DNA of 64,000 nucleotides from Pseudomonas alliivorans. GTDB lineage: Bacteria > Pseudomonadota > Gammaproteobacteria > Pseudomonadales > Pseudomonadaceae. The notes under the pieces were generated by a model that saw only the letters and a program-made list of their open reading frames with translations, searched no databases and was not told where the DNA came from. Positions 25,700 through 35,535 of this stretch are shown here, piece by piece. Position numbers and translations under genes: made by a program. The DNA is taken from the NCBI RefSeq assembly GCF_017826695.1, contig NZ_JAFFZW010000013.1, positions 1-64,000 of the forward strand, read 5' to 3'. How positions within the stretch are numbered: position 1 is the first letter of the stretch; every line of letters starts with the position of its first letter.

Positions 25700-26028
25700 C
25701 CACGCGTCGCCTGCTGTCGGCCACCTTTTGCCCGTAGCTACTGGAAACAGTGCGTTACATAAAGCGCCTTTCCAATATGTTGATAAATGCTCGGTTTTTG
25801 TCGCGTTCCCGTCCTCACGTTTCCCTTCAACACGCCGATAGGCCGGTATCGGATTGCATGACCCCCATTGAACTAACCAATCGGAGCAAGCTCTGACGTG
25901 ATGTCACAATGCCTTCACTTGGTCGGTACACCCTCCCAGTTGTAAACGTGACGTATTGCCACCTGTCGCGACGTAAAGAAGGGAGTTCTTTCAGCCGGAT
26001 CAGGCCCCCTTACTAAAAAGAGAACGAT
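25700..26028. other. Intergenic region before chemoreceptor 1
   Basis: 329 bp with no gene. It contains a FliA-like promoter at 25815–25841, reported separately, and otherwise nothing I can assign. Confidence 0.4.
25815..25841 (+). promoter_or_regulatory. Candidate FliA (sigma-28) promoter
   Basis: TCACGTTT, 11 bases, GCCGATAG, compared with the flagellar consensus TAAAGTTT-N11-GCCGATAA. It lies 187 bp before the first chemoreceptor gene, where a motility promoter is expected. Confidence 0.5.
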
Positions 26029-28059
26029 ATGAATATTCTGTCGCCCGGTGTCTACCTGACCAACCGCCTGCGTTTTCCTGCCAAATTCACTGTCCTTGCC
26101 ATCATCATCGTCATTCCGCTGCTTGTGCTCGGAATGCGCGTTTTCAACAGCCTCAATGCAAGCATTGCCACCGTCGCACAAGAGCGCATGGGGCAGGAGT
26201 ATCTGCACGTTGTGACACCGGTATTGCGCCTCTCGATGCTGCAGCGCGCGTTGACCAACCGCATGTTGACGGGCGATGCCGCAGCCGCGCAAGACATCGT
26301 CGCCAATCGCAGCCAGCTCGAAACCGCGTTCGCCAATCTGGCTGAGATTGACGCTCGTCAGGGCCGCATACTGGAAACCGAAAACCGCGTTCAACGTCTG
26401 CGTGACGGCGCCCGCACCTTGATGGACAGCGCGAAACCAGGGGCCTCCCCGGATGAAATGTTCACTCAGTGGAATGAGCAACTGACTCAGACCCTTAACT
26501 TCATTTATTACCTGTCGGCCACGTCAGGGCTAGTGCTGGACGAGGATTATGCGTCGCTGTTCCTGATCGACCTGAGCACTATCCGCATGCCTCGCCAGAT
26601 CAACGTGGCAGGCCAGATTCGCGGGATCGTTGCGGGCCTGAGTTCGGGTCAGAACCTGACCCCGACCATGCGCGGTTCGCTCGATAGCCTGTTCAAACAG
26701 GAAGCGCAGACCCGACTGGAACTGGAGCAGAGCATTCGCCTGCTCAAGCGTCGTGATACCGAACTGAGCGAACGCGTCAATACACCCGTGGTGGCAGCCA
26801 TCGCCGCCATGGACAGCTTTCGTGATGACCTCAAGGCTTATGTGGGCGGCACCAATGTGTCTGTTCAGCAAGGGCAGGCACTGAGTGCACGCGGCAACGT
26901 CGTCGTGGCTGCTTTCTACAAGGCGCAGGACGAGATCCAGACGTCGCTGCAAGGCGAACTGAATGCGCGTTATGACGAGCTTTTGCTGCAACGCGAAACC
27001 GTCATCGGCATGTGCGTGATCATGGGCTTGCTGCTGCTCTATGCGTTCTGCAGCATCTACAAGGCCTTGCGTCTGGCCATCGACGGTTTGCTTGAAGTCA
27101 CACGCCGTCTGGCCGACGGTGATCTGAGCGCACGTGTCAATGTGACCAGCCAGGATGAAGTGGCCGATATCGGCACAGGGCTGAATCTGATGGCCGAAGC
27201 CTTTTCCGGCTCCATCTCGCACATGGATCGCACCTCTTATGAGCTGTCCGAAGTGGCCGCTCGACTGGGCAACTCCATCAGCCTGGCCAAAGAGTCGATG
27301 AACGCGCAACAGGCCGAAACGGAACAGGTGGCGACTGCTATCAACGAAATGACCGCCAGTGTCGCCGACGTCGCGCAAAACACTGAAGGTGCCGCGCAGG
27401 CCGCTGACGAAGCGAACACGGCGTCGCGCACCGGGCTGCGCGTCATGCATCAGGCTCATTCGACCATTCAGGCGCTGGCCGAGGAAGTGGAACTCAGCGC
27501 TCAGAAAGTCCAGGCGCTGGCACTGCACAGCCAGTCGATTGGCGGCGTGATCCAGGTGATCAGCACCATTGCCGACCAGACCAACCTGCTGGCGCTGAAC
27601 GCTGCCATTGAAGCCGCACGCGCCGGTGAGCAGGGCCGTGGCTTTGCGGTCGTGGCAGATGAAGTACGCACGCTGGCGTCGCGTACCCAGTCCTCCACCG
27701 AAGAAATCCGTAACATCATTCAACAGTTGCAGGGGGCTACGGATGCCGCCGTGCAGCAGATGCAGGCCGGTCAACAGAAAGCACAGGCGTGCATCAGTGC
27801 CGCTGGCGAGGCGTCGGGCAGCCTGTCGAGCATCAGTCAGGGCGTGGAGCGGATCGTGGAGATGAACACCCAGATTGCCAGCGCCGCCGTGCAACAGCAT
27901 GCCGTGTCCGAAGACATCAACCGCAACGTGATGGGCATCCGCAGCAGTTCGGGCACGCTGATGCAGGGCATCGAGAACAATGCCACCACGGCCAGCGAGC
28001 TGGGCCGCGTCGCCAGCGAAATGCGCTCGGTGGTGTCGCGCTTCAAGCTTGGGGCCTGA
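26029..28059 (+). CDS. Methyl-accepting chemotaxis protein with a large helical periplasmic domain
   Basis: A 676-aa chemoreceptor: TM1 about 20–40, a periplasmic helical sensor of some 280 residues, TM2 about 324–345, a HAMP linker (LEVTRRLADGDLS) and a signalling domain with the conserved tip (TNLLALNAAIEAARAGE). It passes ligand binding to CheA/CheW. The sensor does not look like the PAS-type dCache domains and I cannot name its ligand. It is followed by its own hairpins and then a second receptor gene. Confidence 0.88.
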   Translation: MNILSPGVYLTNRLRFPAKFTVLAIIIVIPLLVLGMRVFNSLNASIATVAQERMGQEYLHVVTPVLRLSMLQRALTNRMLTGDAAAAQDIVANRSQLETAFANLAEIDARQGRILETENRVQRLRDGARTLMDSAKPGASPDEMFTQWNEQLTQTLNFIYYLSATSGLVLDEDYASLFLIDLSTIRMPRQINVAGQIRGIVAGLSSGQNLTPTMRGSLDSLFKQEAQTRLELEQSIRLLKRRDTELSERVNTPVVAAIAAMDSFRDDLKAYVGGTNVSVQQGQALSARGNVVVAAFYKAQDEIQTSLQGELNARYDELLLQRETVIGMCVIMGLLLLYAFCSIYKALRLAIDGLLEVTRRLADGDLSARVNVTSQDEVADIGTGLNLMAEAFSGSISHMDRTSYELSEVAARLGNSISLAKESMNAQQAETEQVATAINEMTASVADVAQNTEGAAQAADEANTASRTGLRVMHQAHSTIQALAEEVELSAQKVQALALHSQSIGGVIQVISTIADQTNLLALNAAIEAARAGEQGRGFAVVADEVRTLASRTQSSTEEIRNIIQQLQGATDAAVQQMQAGQQKAQACISAAGEASGSLSSISQGVERIVEMNTQIASAAVQQHAVSEDINRNVMGIRSSSGTLMQGIENNATTASELGRVASEMRSVVSRFKLGA

Positions 28060-28092
28060 TTCAAACTGAATCAGCGTTGGCTTTTTTGCGGG
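28056..28092 (+). terminator. Hairpin overlapping the chemoreceptor stop codon
   Basis: CTGATTCA, loop AAC, TGAATCAG, then GCTTTTTT after a short gap. The stop codon is inside the stem. Confidence 0.55.
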
Positions 28093-28162
28093 AGGCCTCT
28101 CGCCTCGCGCTTCCTCATTTGACACGTCAAAGCCGCTGTGCCGACGCACAGCGAATCTCCCT

Positions 28163-28196
28163 GAATCAGCGGTCTTGCCGCTGATTCTGTCTTTTT
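28163..28196 (+). terminator. Intrinsic terminator after chemoreceptor 1
   Basis: GAATCAGCGG, loop TCTTG, CCGCTGATTC, followed by TGTCTTTTT. A perfect 10-bp stem with a T-run. Confidence 0.72.
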
Positions 28197-28198
28197 GG

Positions 28199-28226
28199 TC
28201 AAGTTATGCCTGATGCCGGCCGATAG
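28199..28226 (+). promoter_or_regulatory. Weak FliA-like promoter before chemoreceptor 2
   Basis: TCAAGTTA, 12 bases, GCCGATAG. The -10 part is good; the -35 and spacing are off by one base from the sigma-28 consensus. Confidence 0.35.
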
Positions 28227-28307
28227 CTCTAGCGCGCAGGTTTGCTGTTCATAAAAACAAATCTTCAGCTCTTTCGTTGCGCATAAAAAGCATATTCAGG
28301 AGATTGC

Positions 28308-30221
28308 ATGAACAGCAGCTTTGCGAACATCAGCGTCAACATGAAGTTGACCCTGGGCTTTGGGGCGGTCCTTTTCTTCACTGCCATACTCGCCCTCGTC
28401 GGCTGGACCAGCCTCGACAAACTCATCTATCGCACCGACAGAATCGGTGACATCACCCAACTCGGTAACAAACTGACCGACCTGCGCATTGCCCGTCTGC
28501 AATACATGCTGACCGATGGCGACGAAGCCGCAGCGCAAAACATGCAGGGCAAGCTGGATACCTTCAAAAAGCACCAGCAATCACTGCTCAGCACGTTCAA
28601 TAACCCTGTGAATATCAAGCCTCTTGGCCAGCTCACCGATGTCATTCGCGAGTATGAAGCGTCGTTGAATCAGATGCGTGCGGTCTATCAGACCAGCGCC
28701 AGGGTACGTACCGAGATGACCGCCAACGCCACGACGGCCACCCAGTCGATTGATGCGCTCAACAGTGCCGTCCTGCAGATGGACCCATCGGATCCGGCCC
28801 GTTTCGATCAGGTCCAGTTGGTGAGCACAGCCCGGCAGGACCTGACGCTGGTGCGTTATGAAGTGCGCGGTTACACCAGCAAGCCCGACGATACGTCGGA
28901 AAAGGCTGCCTTCCAGCAACTGGACACTGCCATTGAGCACCTGGACGGCCTCAAATCCGCCTTTGGTGCGGCCAGAGTCGTGCCGCTGGAGAACGCATTG
29001 CGCAGTTATCGCCGTTCGGTAGAAGCTTTCAAGGCCACGACCGTCGAAGCGGCAACCGTGCGCAAGGACCTGACCACTCAGGGCGCAACCATCGTCAAGC
29101 TGGGCGATGAGCTTTACGACCTGCAAATGAAGCTTGGCGATGACGACACCGCTCAGGCGCGCAACCTGCAGATCGGCTGCATCCTGCTGGTGCTGATTCT
29201 CGGCATTGTGGCTGCGGTCATCATTACGCGTCAGATCACGCGTCCGTTGCAGGAAACCCTGGCGATTGTCGATCGAATCGCCTCGGGCGACCTTACCCAC
29301 ACGGCGGTCATCACCCGTCGCGATGAACTGGGCGTGCTGCAGCAAGGCATTCAGCGCATGGGTGCAACCCTGCGCGATCTGATCTCCGGGATTCGCGACG
29401 GCGTGACCCAGATTGCCAGCGCGGCTGAAGAACTCTCTGCGGTCACTGAACAGACCAGCGCTGGCGTTAACAGCCAGAAGGTCGAGACCGATCAGGTCGC
29501 CACCGCCATGCACGAAATGTCGGCCACGGTGCACGAGGTTGCGCGCAATGCCGAACAAGCGTCTGTTGCGGCCGCCGATGCCGACAAGGAGGCTCGCGCC
29601 GGTGACAAGGTCGTGGGTGAAGCCATCGGCCAGATCGAACGACTGGCTGCCGAGGTCGTGCGCTCATCCGACGCGATGACCGTACTCGAGCAGGAAAGCG
29701 ACAAAATCGGCAAGGTCATGGACGTGATCAAGGCCGTTGCCGAGCAGACCAACCTGCTGGCGCTCAATGCCGCCATCGAGGCCGCGCGCGCAGGCGAGGC
29801 GGGTCGTGGGTTTGCTGTGGTGGCTGACGAAGTGCGAGGCCTTGCGCAGCGTACTCAGCAATCGACCGAGGAAATCGAAAGCCTGGTCGCCGGTTTGCAG
29901 AACGGCACTCGTCAGGTGTCGGAGATCATGCTGGGCAGCCGCACGTTGACCGACAGCAGCGTCGAACTGACCCGCAAGGCCGGTGTGTCGCTGGAAAGCA
30001 TCACCCGGACCGTGTCGAACATTCAGGCCATGAACCAGCAGATCGCCGCCGCAGCCGAGCAGCAAAGCTCGGTGGCCGACGAGATCAGCCGCAGCATCGT
30101 CAATGTGCGCGATGTGTCCGAGCAGACCGCAGAAGCCAGCGAAGAAACCGCCGCTTCCAGCGTCGAGCTGGCGCGTCTGGGTGGGCAGTTGCAGATGCTG
30201 GTCAGCCACTTCCGGGTTTGA
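28308..30221 (+). CDS. McpS-like chemoreceptor with an HBM sensor domain
   Basis: A 637-aa methyl-accepting protein. The start (NISVNMKLTLGFG), the GWTSLDKLI segment and the long two-bundle helical periplasmic region match McpS of P. putida, whose helical bimodular domain binds TCA-cycle acids. TM1 is about 12–32, TM2 about 288–307, then HAMP (LAIVDRIASGDLTH) and the signalling tip (TNLLALNAAIEAARAGEAG). I infer taxis to organic acids; the binding residues were not checked one by one. Confidence 0.88.
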   Translation: MNSSFANISVNMKLTLGFGAVLFFTAILALVGWTSLDKLIYRTDRIGDITQLGNKLTDLRIARLQYMLTDGDEAAAQNMQGKLDTFKKHQQSLLSTFNNPVNIKPLGQLTDVIREYEASLNQMRAVYQTSARVRTEMTANATTATQSIDALNSAVLQMDPSDPARFDQVQLVSTARQDLTLVRYEVRGYTSKPDDTSEKAAFQQLDTAIEHLDGLKSAFGAARVVPLENALRSYRRSVEAFKATTVEAATVRKDLTTQGATIVKLGDELYDLQMKLGDDDTAQARNLQIGCILLVLILGIVAAVIITRQITRPLQETLAIVDRIASGDLTHTAVITRRDELGVLQQGIQRMGATLRDLISGIRDGVTQIASAAEELSAVTEQTSAGVNSQKVETDQVATAMHEMSATVHEVARNAEQASVAAADADKEARAGDKVVGEAIGQIERLAAEVVRSSDAMTVLEQESDKIGKVMDVIKAVAEQTNLLALNAAIEAARAGEAGRGFAVVADEVRGLAQRTQQSTEEIESLVAGLQNGTRQVSEIMLGSRTLTDSSVELTRKAGVSLESITRTVSNIQAMNQQIAAAAEQQSSVADEISRSIVNVRDVSEQTAEASEETAASSVELARLGGQLQMLVSHFRV

Positions 30222-30303
30222 TGGCTGAAGGCAAAGGAGACCTGTAGGGCGCGCTGCCCTGCAGGAAACACCCCCAAAATCGCAGTCAGCGCCAACTTTC
30301 GGT

Positions 30304-31089
30304 TCAGCAGGACTTGCCGCGGTCGGCGCATGCTTTCGTTGATGCGGTCGGCAGGTAAGCGTCGCGGATGCGCTGCAGTTCGCCGCGGCGCTGCATGTCG
30401 AGGATCGCGGCATTGATCTTCGGCAGCAGCGAGGCGTGCCTGCTCAACAGCATGATCGCCAGATTCGACTCATTGAGTAGGGCGCCCTGACGGAAGCGGG
30501 CGGGATCGATCTGATGCGTATTGACGAGGTAATCGTAAAGGTCATCGACCATGGCGACGGCGTTCACGCGCTTGTTGGCGAGCAATGCCAGCAAGGCCGA
30601 GTCCTCTGAGGTTTCCAGTCGGGTCACGCGCCCTTCCTCAAAGGCCGTGTCCAATGAGCGGTAGGTATACCCCCGGATCATGCCGATCGTTACATCCCTC
30701 AGCTCACTTAGCGGTGCAGTTGACAGTGGATCATCAGCGGCGAAGTACAAGTGTTCGCGTACCGCCAGGTAAGGCACCGAGAATACATACTTGCTCGTGT
30801 CATCTTCGCGAGTCCAGTTGGGCGACTCGGCATAACTGATATCGATCTGTTGTTTTTCCAGCATCACTTGCATGCGGTTGGCAGGGTAAGAAACAAACTG
30901 CACATCAATAGCGGCCTGTTTGAATACCTGACGAGCGATATCGGTCGAGACGCCTCGCAGCGTGTTGTATTCGTCGGTGTAGATGAAGGGACGCCATTCG
31001 GTGCTGGCCGCCAGATAGGGCTGTGCCAGCGCTGCGGGTTGAAACCAGACCCACGCACATGCCAGGGCAAGAAAACGAAATACCTTCAT
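30304..31089 (-). CDS. Periplasmic solute-binding protein, family 3 type
   Basis: A 261-aa protein with a signal peptide (MKVFRFLALACAWVWFQPAALA) and the SBP_bac_3 layout: EWRPFIYTD, then GVSTDIARQVF, a hinge, and a C-terminal lobe. Such proteins bind amino acids or related solutes, or act as sensor inputs. The start is ATG 31089; an in-frame start at 31161 would place 24 charged residues before the signal. It is divergent from a NitT/TauT-class transporter, whose own binding proteins are usually of a different family, so its partnership with that transporter is uncertain. Confidence 0.78.
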   Translation of the reverse strand: MKVFRFLALACAWVWFQPAALAQPYLAASTEWRPFIYTDEYNTLRGVSTDIARQVFKQAAIDVQFVSYPANRMQVMLEKQQIDISYAESPNWTREDDTSKYVFSVPYLAVREHLYFAADDPLSTAPLSELRDVTIGMIRGYTYRSLDTAFEEGRVTRLETSEDSALLALLANKRVNAVAMVDDLYDYLVNTHQIDPARFRQGALLNESNLAIMLLSRHASLLPKINAAILDMQRRGELQRIRDAYLPTASTKACADRGKSC

Positions 31090-31140
31090 CCGATAGCCTT
31101 TCGTGGTTTTACCAACACGGAGTTGAACGTTAAGCCGTTT

Positions 31141-31156
31141 ATATACCTTGGTATAT
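31141..31156. promoter_or_regulatory. Palindrome ATATACC-TT-GGTATAT, candidate operator
   Basis: A perfect 7-bp inverted repeat with a 2-base centre, 52 bp before the binding-protein gene (minus strand) and in the shared control region with the divergent transporter. It resembles GntR-type or similar repressor sites in form; no regulator gene is adjacent except the two-component pair at 34.5–36.2 kb. Confidence 0.45.
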
Positions 31157-31337
31157 GACACGCATACTTTCGGGTCTGTAGCGTCTACGTTTGCAGGTTT
31201 TAACCACGCGTCGAAAGTCTATAAGCTTTTATTCAACGAGTGGTTAAACACTCACTGCCCTTTTTCCGTATCCGCTGACAGTCGGTTTTCTGAAACGCTG
31301 CCGGCGCGTACCCGTGCAGCTGTGTCGAGGTGAGCCC

Positions 31338-33092
31338 ATGCAGTCTATTTTCGAGTCCGGCAAGCGTCTGCGAGTCTCCCACTATGGCGATGCCAGAACA
31401 CGCACAGCTTACGGGATCGATATCGTCTGCCTGTGCCTGTTCGCGATGGTGGTTGCGTTGCTGCTGCACGGTGTCGGGCAGATGTTGCAGCCGCTGTCGC
31501 TGCTGACTTCAAGCCCGATGACCCTCGATCCTGCGAACCTGCCGGAATATGCATTGCGCACCACGCTGCGCATGTTCATTGCGTTGGCGGCCTCTCTGGT
31601 CTTTACCTTGATTGTGGCCACGCTGGCCGCCAAAAGCCGCAAGGCCGAGCAGGTGATCATCCCGGCGCTGGATATTCTGCAATCGGTACCCGTACTCGGC
31701 TTTCTGACCTTTACCGTGACCTTCTTCATCGGACTGTTTCCGGGGCGGCAATTGGGTGTCGAATGTGCGGCGATCTTTGCCATTTTTACCAGCCAGGCCT
31801 GGAACATGACGTTCAGCTTTTATCAGTCGCTGCGCACGGTGCCCAATGACCTGAGTGAAGTCAGTCGCCAGTTCGGCCTGTCGCCGGTGCTCAGGTTCAC
31901 CCGGCTGGAACTGCCGTTCGCCATTCCGGGGCTGGTCTGGAACATGATGATGTCGATGTCCGGCGGCTGGTTTTTCGTGGTGGCCTGCGAGGCGATTTCG
32001 GTCGGCGACACCACTGTCAACCTGCCCGGCATCGGCTCCTGGCTGGCGCTGGCAATCGAACAGAAAGACCTGACGGCGATTGCCTGGGCCGTTGCGGCCA
32101 TGGCACTGGTGATCCTGGCTTATGACCAGTTGCTGTTCCGGCCGGTGGTGGCCTGGGCGGACAAGTTTCGCTTCGAGCAGACCGCTTCGCAAAAGCGTCC
32201 ACGCTCCTGGATGTACAGCCTGTTGGGCCGCTCCCGGCTCGCGCCGCTGCTGGGCACTGTGCTGGTCGCGCCCTGGAAAGGCCTGATGCTGATCAATTGG
32301 CGCGGTTTGACGCGCTTCTGGAACGTCAAACCTGCGCCGGGTGTCAGCCGGTTCCTCGACACTGCCTGGCTGGGGCTGGTGATTGCCGGCTGTCTGGCGG
32401 CCAGTGTCTGCCTGTTCCGGTTCATCGAAGCATCGCTCGGGTTCGGCGATCTGGCCACCGCGCTCGGACTGGGACTGACCACCATGCTGCGAGTGATCGT
32501 GCTGATTATCATCGCCAGCGTGATCTGGGTGCCGATTGGCGTGTGGATCGGTCTGCGTCCGGTGTGGGCTGAGCGTCTGCAACCTGTCGCGCAGTTTCTG
32601 GCGGCCTTTCCTGCAAACGTGCTGTTTCCGTTTGCCGTGATTGCCATCGTCGGTCTGCACCTCAACCCCGACATCTGGCTGTCGCCGCTGATGGTGCTCG
32701 GCACCCAGTGGTACATCCTGTTCAACGTCATTGCCGGGGCCAGCGCCTTGCCGACCGACCTGCGCGAAGCGGCCACCATGTTCAACATGCGCGGCTGGCA
32801 GTGGTGGCGTCGGGTGGCGTTGCCGGGAGTGTTTCCGTACTACGTCACCGGCGCGCTGACGGCGTCGGGCGGTTCATGGAACGCCAGCATCGTGGCCGAG
32901 GCCGTGTCCTGGGGCGACAAACATCTGGAAGCCGCCGGTCTGGGGTCGTACATCGCCAACGCGACTCAGGCGGGCGACTACGCAAAGGTCGCGCTGGGCA
33001 TTGCTGTCATGTCGTTCTTTGTGATCGCGTTCAACCGGTTGCTGTGGCGCCCGCTGTACGGGTTCGCCGAGCGACGTCTGAGTCTTGTGTGA
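31338..33092 (+). CDS. Double-domain ABC permease, NitT/TauT class
   Basis: A 584-aa inner-membrane protein made of two BPD-permease units in tandem. The first has SVPVLGFLTF and its EAA loop (SEVSRQFGLSPVLRFTRLELP); the second repeats the pattern (REAATMFNMRGWQWWRRVALP). A single chain therefore supplies both transmembrane halves. GAGGTGA precedes ATG 31338 at suitable distance. It is followed 25 bp later by its ATPase. Substrates of the class are nitrate, sulfonates, bicarbonate and similar anions; none is evident here. Confidence 0.85.
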   Translation: MQSIFESGKRLRVSHYGDARTRTAYGIDIVCLCLFAMVVALLLHGVGQMLQPLSLLTSSPMTLDPANLPEYALRTTLRMFIALAASLVFTLIVATLAAKSRKAEQVIIPALDILQSVPVLGFLTFTVTFFIGLFPGRQLGVECAAIFAIFTSQAWNMTFSFYQSLRTVPNDLSEVSRQFGLSPVLRFTRLELPFAIPGLVWNMMMSMSGGWFFVVACEAISVGDTTVNLPGIGSWLALAIEQKDLTAIAWAVAAMALVILAYDQLLFRPVVAWADKFRFEQTASQKRPRSWMYSLLGRSRLAPLLGTVLVAPWKGLMLINWRGLTRFWNVKPAPGVSRFLDTAWLGLVIAGCLAASVCLFRFIEASLGFGDLATALGLGLTTMLRVIVLIIIASVIWVPIGVWIGLRPVWAERLQPVAQFLAAFPANVLFPFAVIAIVGLHLNPDIWLSPLMVLGTQWYILFNVIAGASALPTDLREAATMFNMRGWQWWRRVALPGVFPYYVTGALTASGGSWNASIVAEAVSWGDKHLEAAGLGSYIANATQAGDYAKVALGIAVMSFFVIAFNRLLWRPLYGFAERRLSLV

Positions 33093-33117
33093 TTTTTGTT
33101 GTGTGGAGAATGCCACG

Positions 33118-34419
33118 ATGATGGCTGTCGAAAAGCGTTGCCTGGTGGATGTGCAGAAAGTTCGTCATGTGTACGGCAAGGCCAGCAAAGAGCGCCTGGT
33201 GCTGGACGACGTGACACTGCAACTCAACGAAAACGAAATCATCGGCCTGCTGGGCCGCTCCGGCTCGGGCAAATCCACGCTGCTGCGCTCCATTGCAGGG
33301 TTGGTGGTGCCGACCGAAGGCGAAGTGATTTTTCCTAACCGCACGCAAGGCAAGGCCATGTCGGTGGGCATGGTGTTCCAGAGTTTTGCGCTGTTTCCCT
33401 GGCTGACAGTGCTGGAGAACGTCGAGGTCGGGCTTGAAGCTCAGGGTATTCCGGCTCAGCAGCGCCGCAAGCGTGCGCTGGCGGCGATTGACCTGATCGG
33501 TCTGGACGGTTTCGAAAGTGCTTATCCCAAGGAGCTGTCGGGCGGCATGCGCCAGCGGGTCGGCATGGCCCGTGCGCTGGTGATCGATCCTGACGTGCTT
33601 CTGATGGACGAGCCGTTCTCGGCGCTCGATGTGCTGACCGCCGAAACGTTGCGCACCGATCTGCTGGACATGTGGAGCGAAGGGCGCATGCCGATCAAGT
33701 CGATCCTGATGGTGACGCACAACATCGCCGAAGCGGTGCTGATGTGTGACCGGATCCTGTTGTTCTCGTCCAATCCGGGGCGGGTGATCAGTGAAATCAA
33801 GGTCGACCTGCCGCAGCCGCGCAACCGTCAGGATCCGGTCTTTCAGGCGCTGGTCGAAGAAATCTACGTGCTGATGACCCAGGACAGCGACGCAGGCGAA
33901 ACCCGTCAGGGCGTGTTCCCTGGAACCGGGCTGGGCATGGTGCTGCCGCATGTGTCCACCAACGCGCTGGCCGGTCTGATCGAGGCCATTCATGCGCCGC
34001 CCTATGGCATGAAGGCCGATTTGCCGGAGCTGGCCGGTGCGCTGCATTACAACGCCGACGAGCTGTTTCCGATTGCCGAGGTTTTGCAACTGCTGCGTTT
34101 TGCCGAGCTCAAGGGCGGCGACATTCGTTTGCTGCCTGCGGCCAACCGGTATGCGCTGGCCGACGTGGATGAGCGCAAGCACCTGTTCGCCCAGCATCTG
34201 CTGAGCTTCGTGCCGCTGGTGGCGCATATTCGCCGGGTGCTGGATGATCGCTCGACGCACACCGCCCCGGCGCGCCGCTTTCGCGACCAGCTGGAAGACT
34301 TCATGTCCGAAAGCGATGCCCGGCAGACGCTGGATGCAGTGACGCAGTGGGGCCGCTACGCCGAGCTGTTCGCCTACGATGAACTGGCCGATCAGTTCAG
34401 TCTGGATAACCCTTCCTGA
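33118..34419 (+). CDS. ABC ATPase with AAA-associated C-terminal domain
   Basis: A 433-aa ATPase: Walker A GRSGSGKS near residue 45, signature LSGGMRQR, Walker B LLMDEPFSALD. After about residue 255 comes an extra domain with the pattern of PF09821 (AAA-associated C-terminal), as in ATPases of orphan NitT/TauT-like transporters. That domain may regulate the transporter. ATG 33118 or 33121 can start it; GGAGA lies eight bases before 33118. There is no dedicated binding protein in the operon. Confidence 0.87.
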   Translation: MMAVEKRCLVDVQKVRHVYGKASKERLVLDDVTLQLNENEIIGLLGRSGSGKSTLLRSIAGLVVPTEGEVIFPNRTQGKAMSVGMVFQSFALFPWLTVLENVEVGLEAQGIPAQQRRKRALAAIDLIGLDGFESAYPKELSGGMRQRVGMARALVIDPDVLLMDEPFSALDVLTAETLRTDLLDMWSEGRMPIKSILMVTHNIAEAVLMCDRILLFSSNPGRVISEIKVDLPQPRNRQDPVFQALVEEIYVLMTQDSDAGETRQGVFPGTGLGMVLPHVSTNALAGLIEAIHAPPYGMKADLPELAGALHYNADELFPIAEVLQLLRFAELKGGDIRLLPAANRYALADVDERKHLFAQHLLSFVPLVAHIRRVLDDRSTHTAPARRFRDQLEDFMSESDARQTLDAVTQWGRYAELFAYDELADQFSLDNPS

Positions 34420-34461
34420 GCTGTGTCGGCGCATACTGCGCTGGCCCTTTGAACGAGCGAG

Positions 34462-35535
34462 ATGTTGCAGATGCGCGAGCCTGAATCCTTTGGCAAGGCT
34501 GCGATGGCGATCAGGTTGACTGCCTTGCTGGGGCTGGCCGTGGTGATCGCGATTGCCGATACCCTGACCGATCTGGAAATTGCCGTCGGTGTGTTCCAGA
34601 TCGCCGTGGTGCTCATGGCGGTCCGGTTCCTGCCGGTCGCCGGTGTCATCGCCATCGCGCTCACCTGCATGGCGCTGACAGTGCTCAGCTACGAGTTGAC
34701 GATTTCCCGGGGCAGCGAGTCGGCGCTGATCAATTGCATCATCAGTCTGGCGGCGATTGCCATGGCGACCTATCTGGCGCTGCGCATGGCGGTGGCGATC
34801 CGCTCCGTTCACGAGGCGCGCTCACAGCTGGCGCAGATCGCCCGGGTCAACATGCTGGGCGAGCTGACCGCGTCCATCGCCCATGAAATCAATCAGCCGC
34901 TGTCGGCCATCGTCACCAGCGGCAACGCCTGCACGCGCTGGCTGGCCGCTGAGCCGGCCAATCTGGACCGGGCGCGGCAGGCGCTGGCGCGCATGATCGG
35001 CGATGCCAACCGGGCGGGCGATATCATCGTGCGCGTGCGTGCGCTGGCCAAGCGCTCGGCGGCGCACAAGGAATGGATCAACGTGGCCGATACCGTGGCC
35101 GAGATCGTATCGCTGGCCCACAGTGAAATCGACGAGCAGCAGGTTGTGCTCGTGGTCGAGGTCTCGGAAGGATTGCCGCCGCTGCTGGCAGACCGGGTGC
35201 AGATCCAGCAGGTGCTGCTGAACCTGATGCTCAACGCGGTGGACGCGATGCGCAAGGTCGAGCCCGGTCAGGCCCGGCTCCAGGTGACGGTGGACTTGAA
35301 TGCGGGAGGGGAGGTGAAGTTTTCGGTGCGTGACAATGGCATGGGGGTGGCGCCGGAAAACATTGATCGCATCTTCGATGCGTTCTACACGACCAAGGAG
35401 GAGGGCATGGGCATTGGCCTGGCGATCAGCCGGTCGATTATCGAAGCCCATGGCGGGCGCATCTGGGTAACGTCCGATCCGTCAGTCGGTGCTACGTTTC
35501 ACTTCACGCTGCCTACCGGAAAGATGGACACCTGA
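34462..35535 (+). CDS. Membrane sensor histidine kinase
   Basis: A 357-aa kinase with four or so N-terminal hydrophobic helices (about 14–125) and no large periplasmic loop. It then has a DHp helix with H141 (SIAHEINQPL) and a catalytic ATPase with N-box (LMLNAVDAM), G1 (VRDNGMGV) and G2 (GMGIGLAIS). The HEINQPL form is typical of FixL/DctB-like kinases. The stop overlaps the next start by one base. It may sense the membrane or the transporter just upstream. Confidence 0.85.
   Translation: MLQMREPESFGKAAMAIRLTALLGLAVVIAIADTLTDLEIAVGVFQIAVVLMAVRFLPVAGVIAIALTCMALTVLSYELTISRGSESALINCIISLAAIAMATYLALRMAVAIRSVHEARSQLAQIARVNMLGELTASIAHEINQPLSAIVTSGNACTRWLAAEPANLDRARQALARMIGDANRAGDIIVRVRALAKRSAAHKEWINVADTVAEIVSLAHSEIDEQQVVLVVEVSEGLPPLLADRVQIQQVLLNLMLNAVDAMRKVEPGQARLQVTVDLNAGGEVKFSVRDNGMGVAPENIDRIFDAFYTTKEEGMGIGLAISRSIIEAHGGRIWVTSDPSVGATFHFTLPTGKMDT

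Noticed and set aside
26530..28149. A 539-codon open frame on the minus strand across the first chemoreceptor gene
   Set aside because: It is a shadow of a GC-rich, well-identified chemoreceptor gene; its translation is His/Gln/Arg-rich with no domain.
33031..34812. A 593-codon minus-strand open frame over the ABC ATPase and kinase genes
   Set aside because: It covers two clear plus-strand genes and has the low-complexity composition of an antisense frame in GC-rich DNA.
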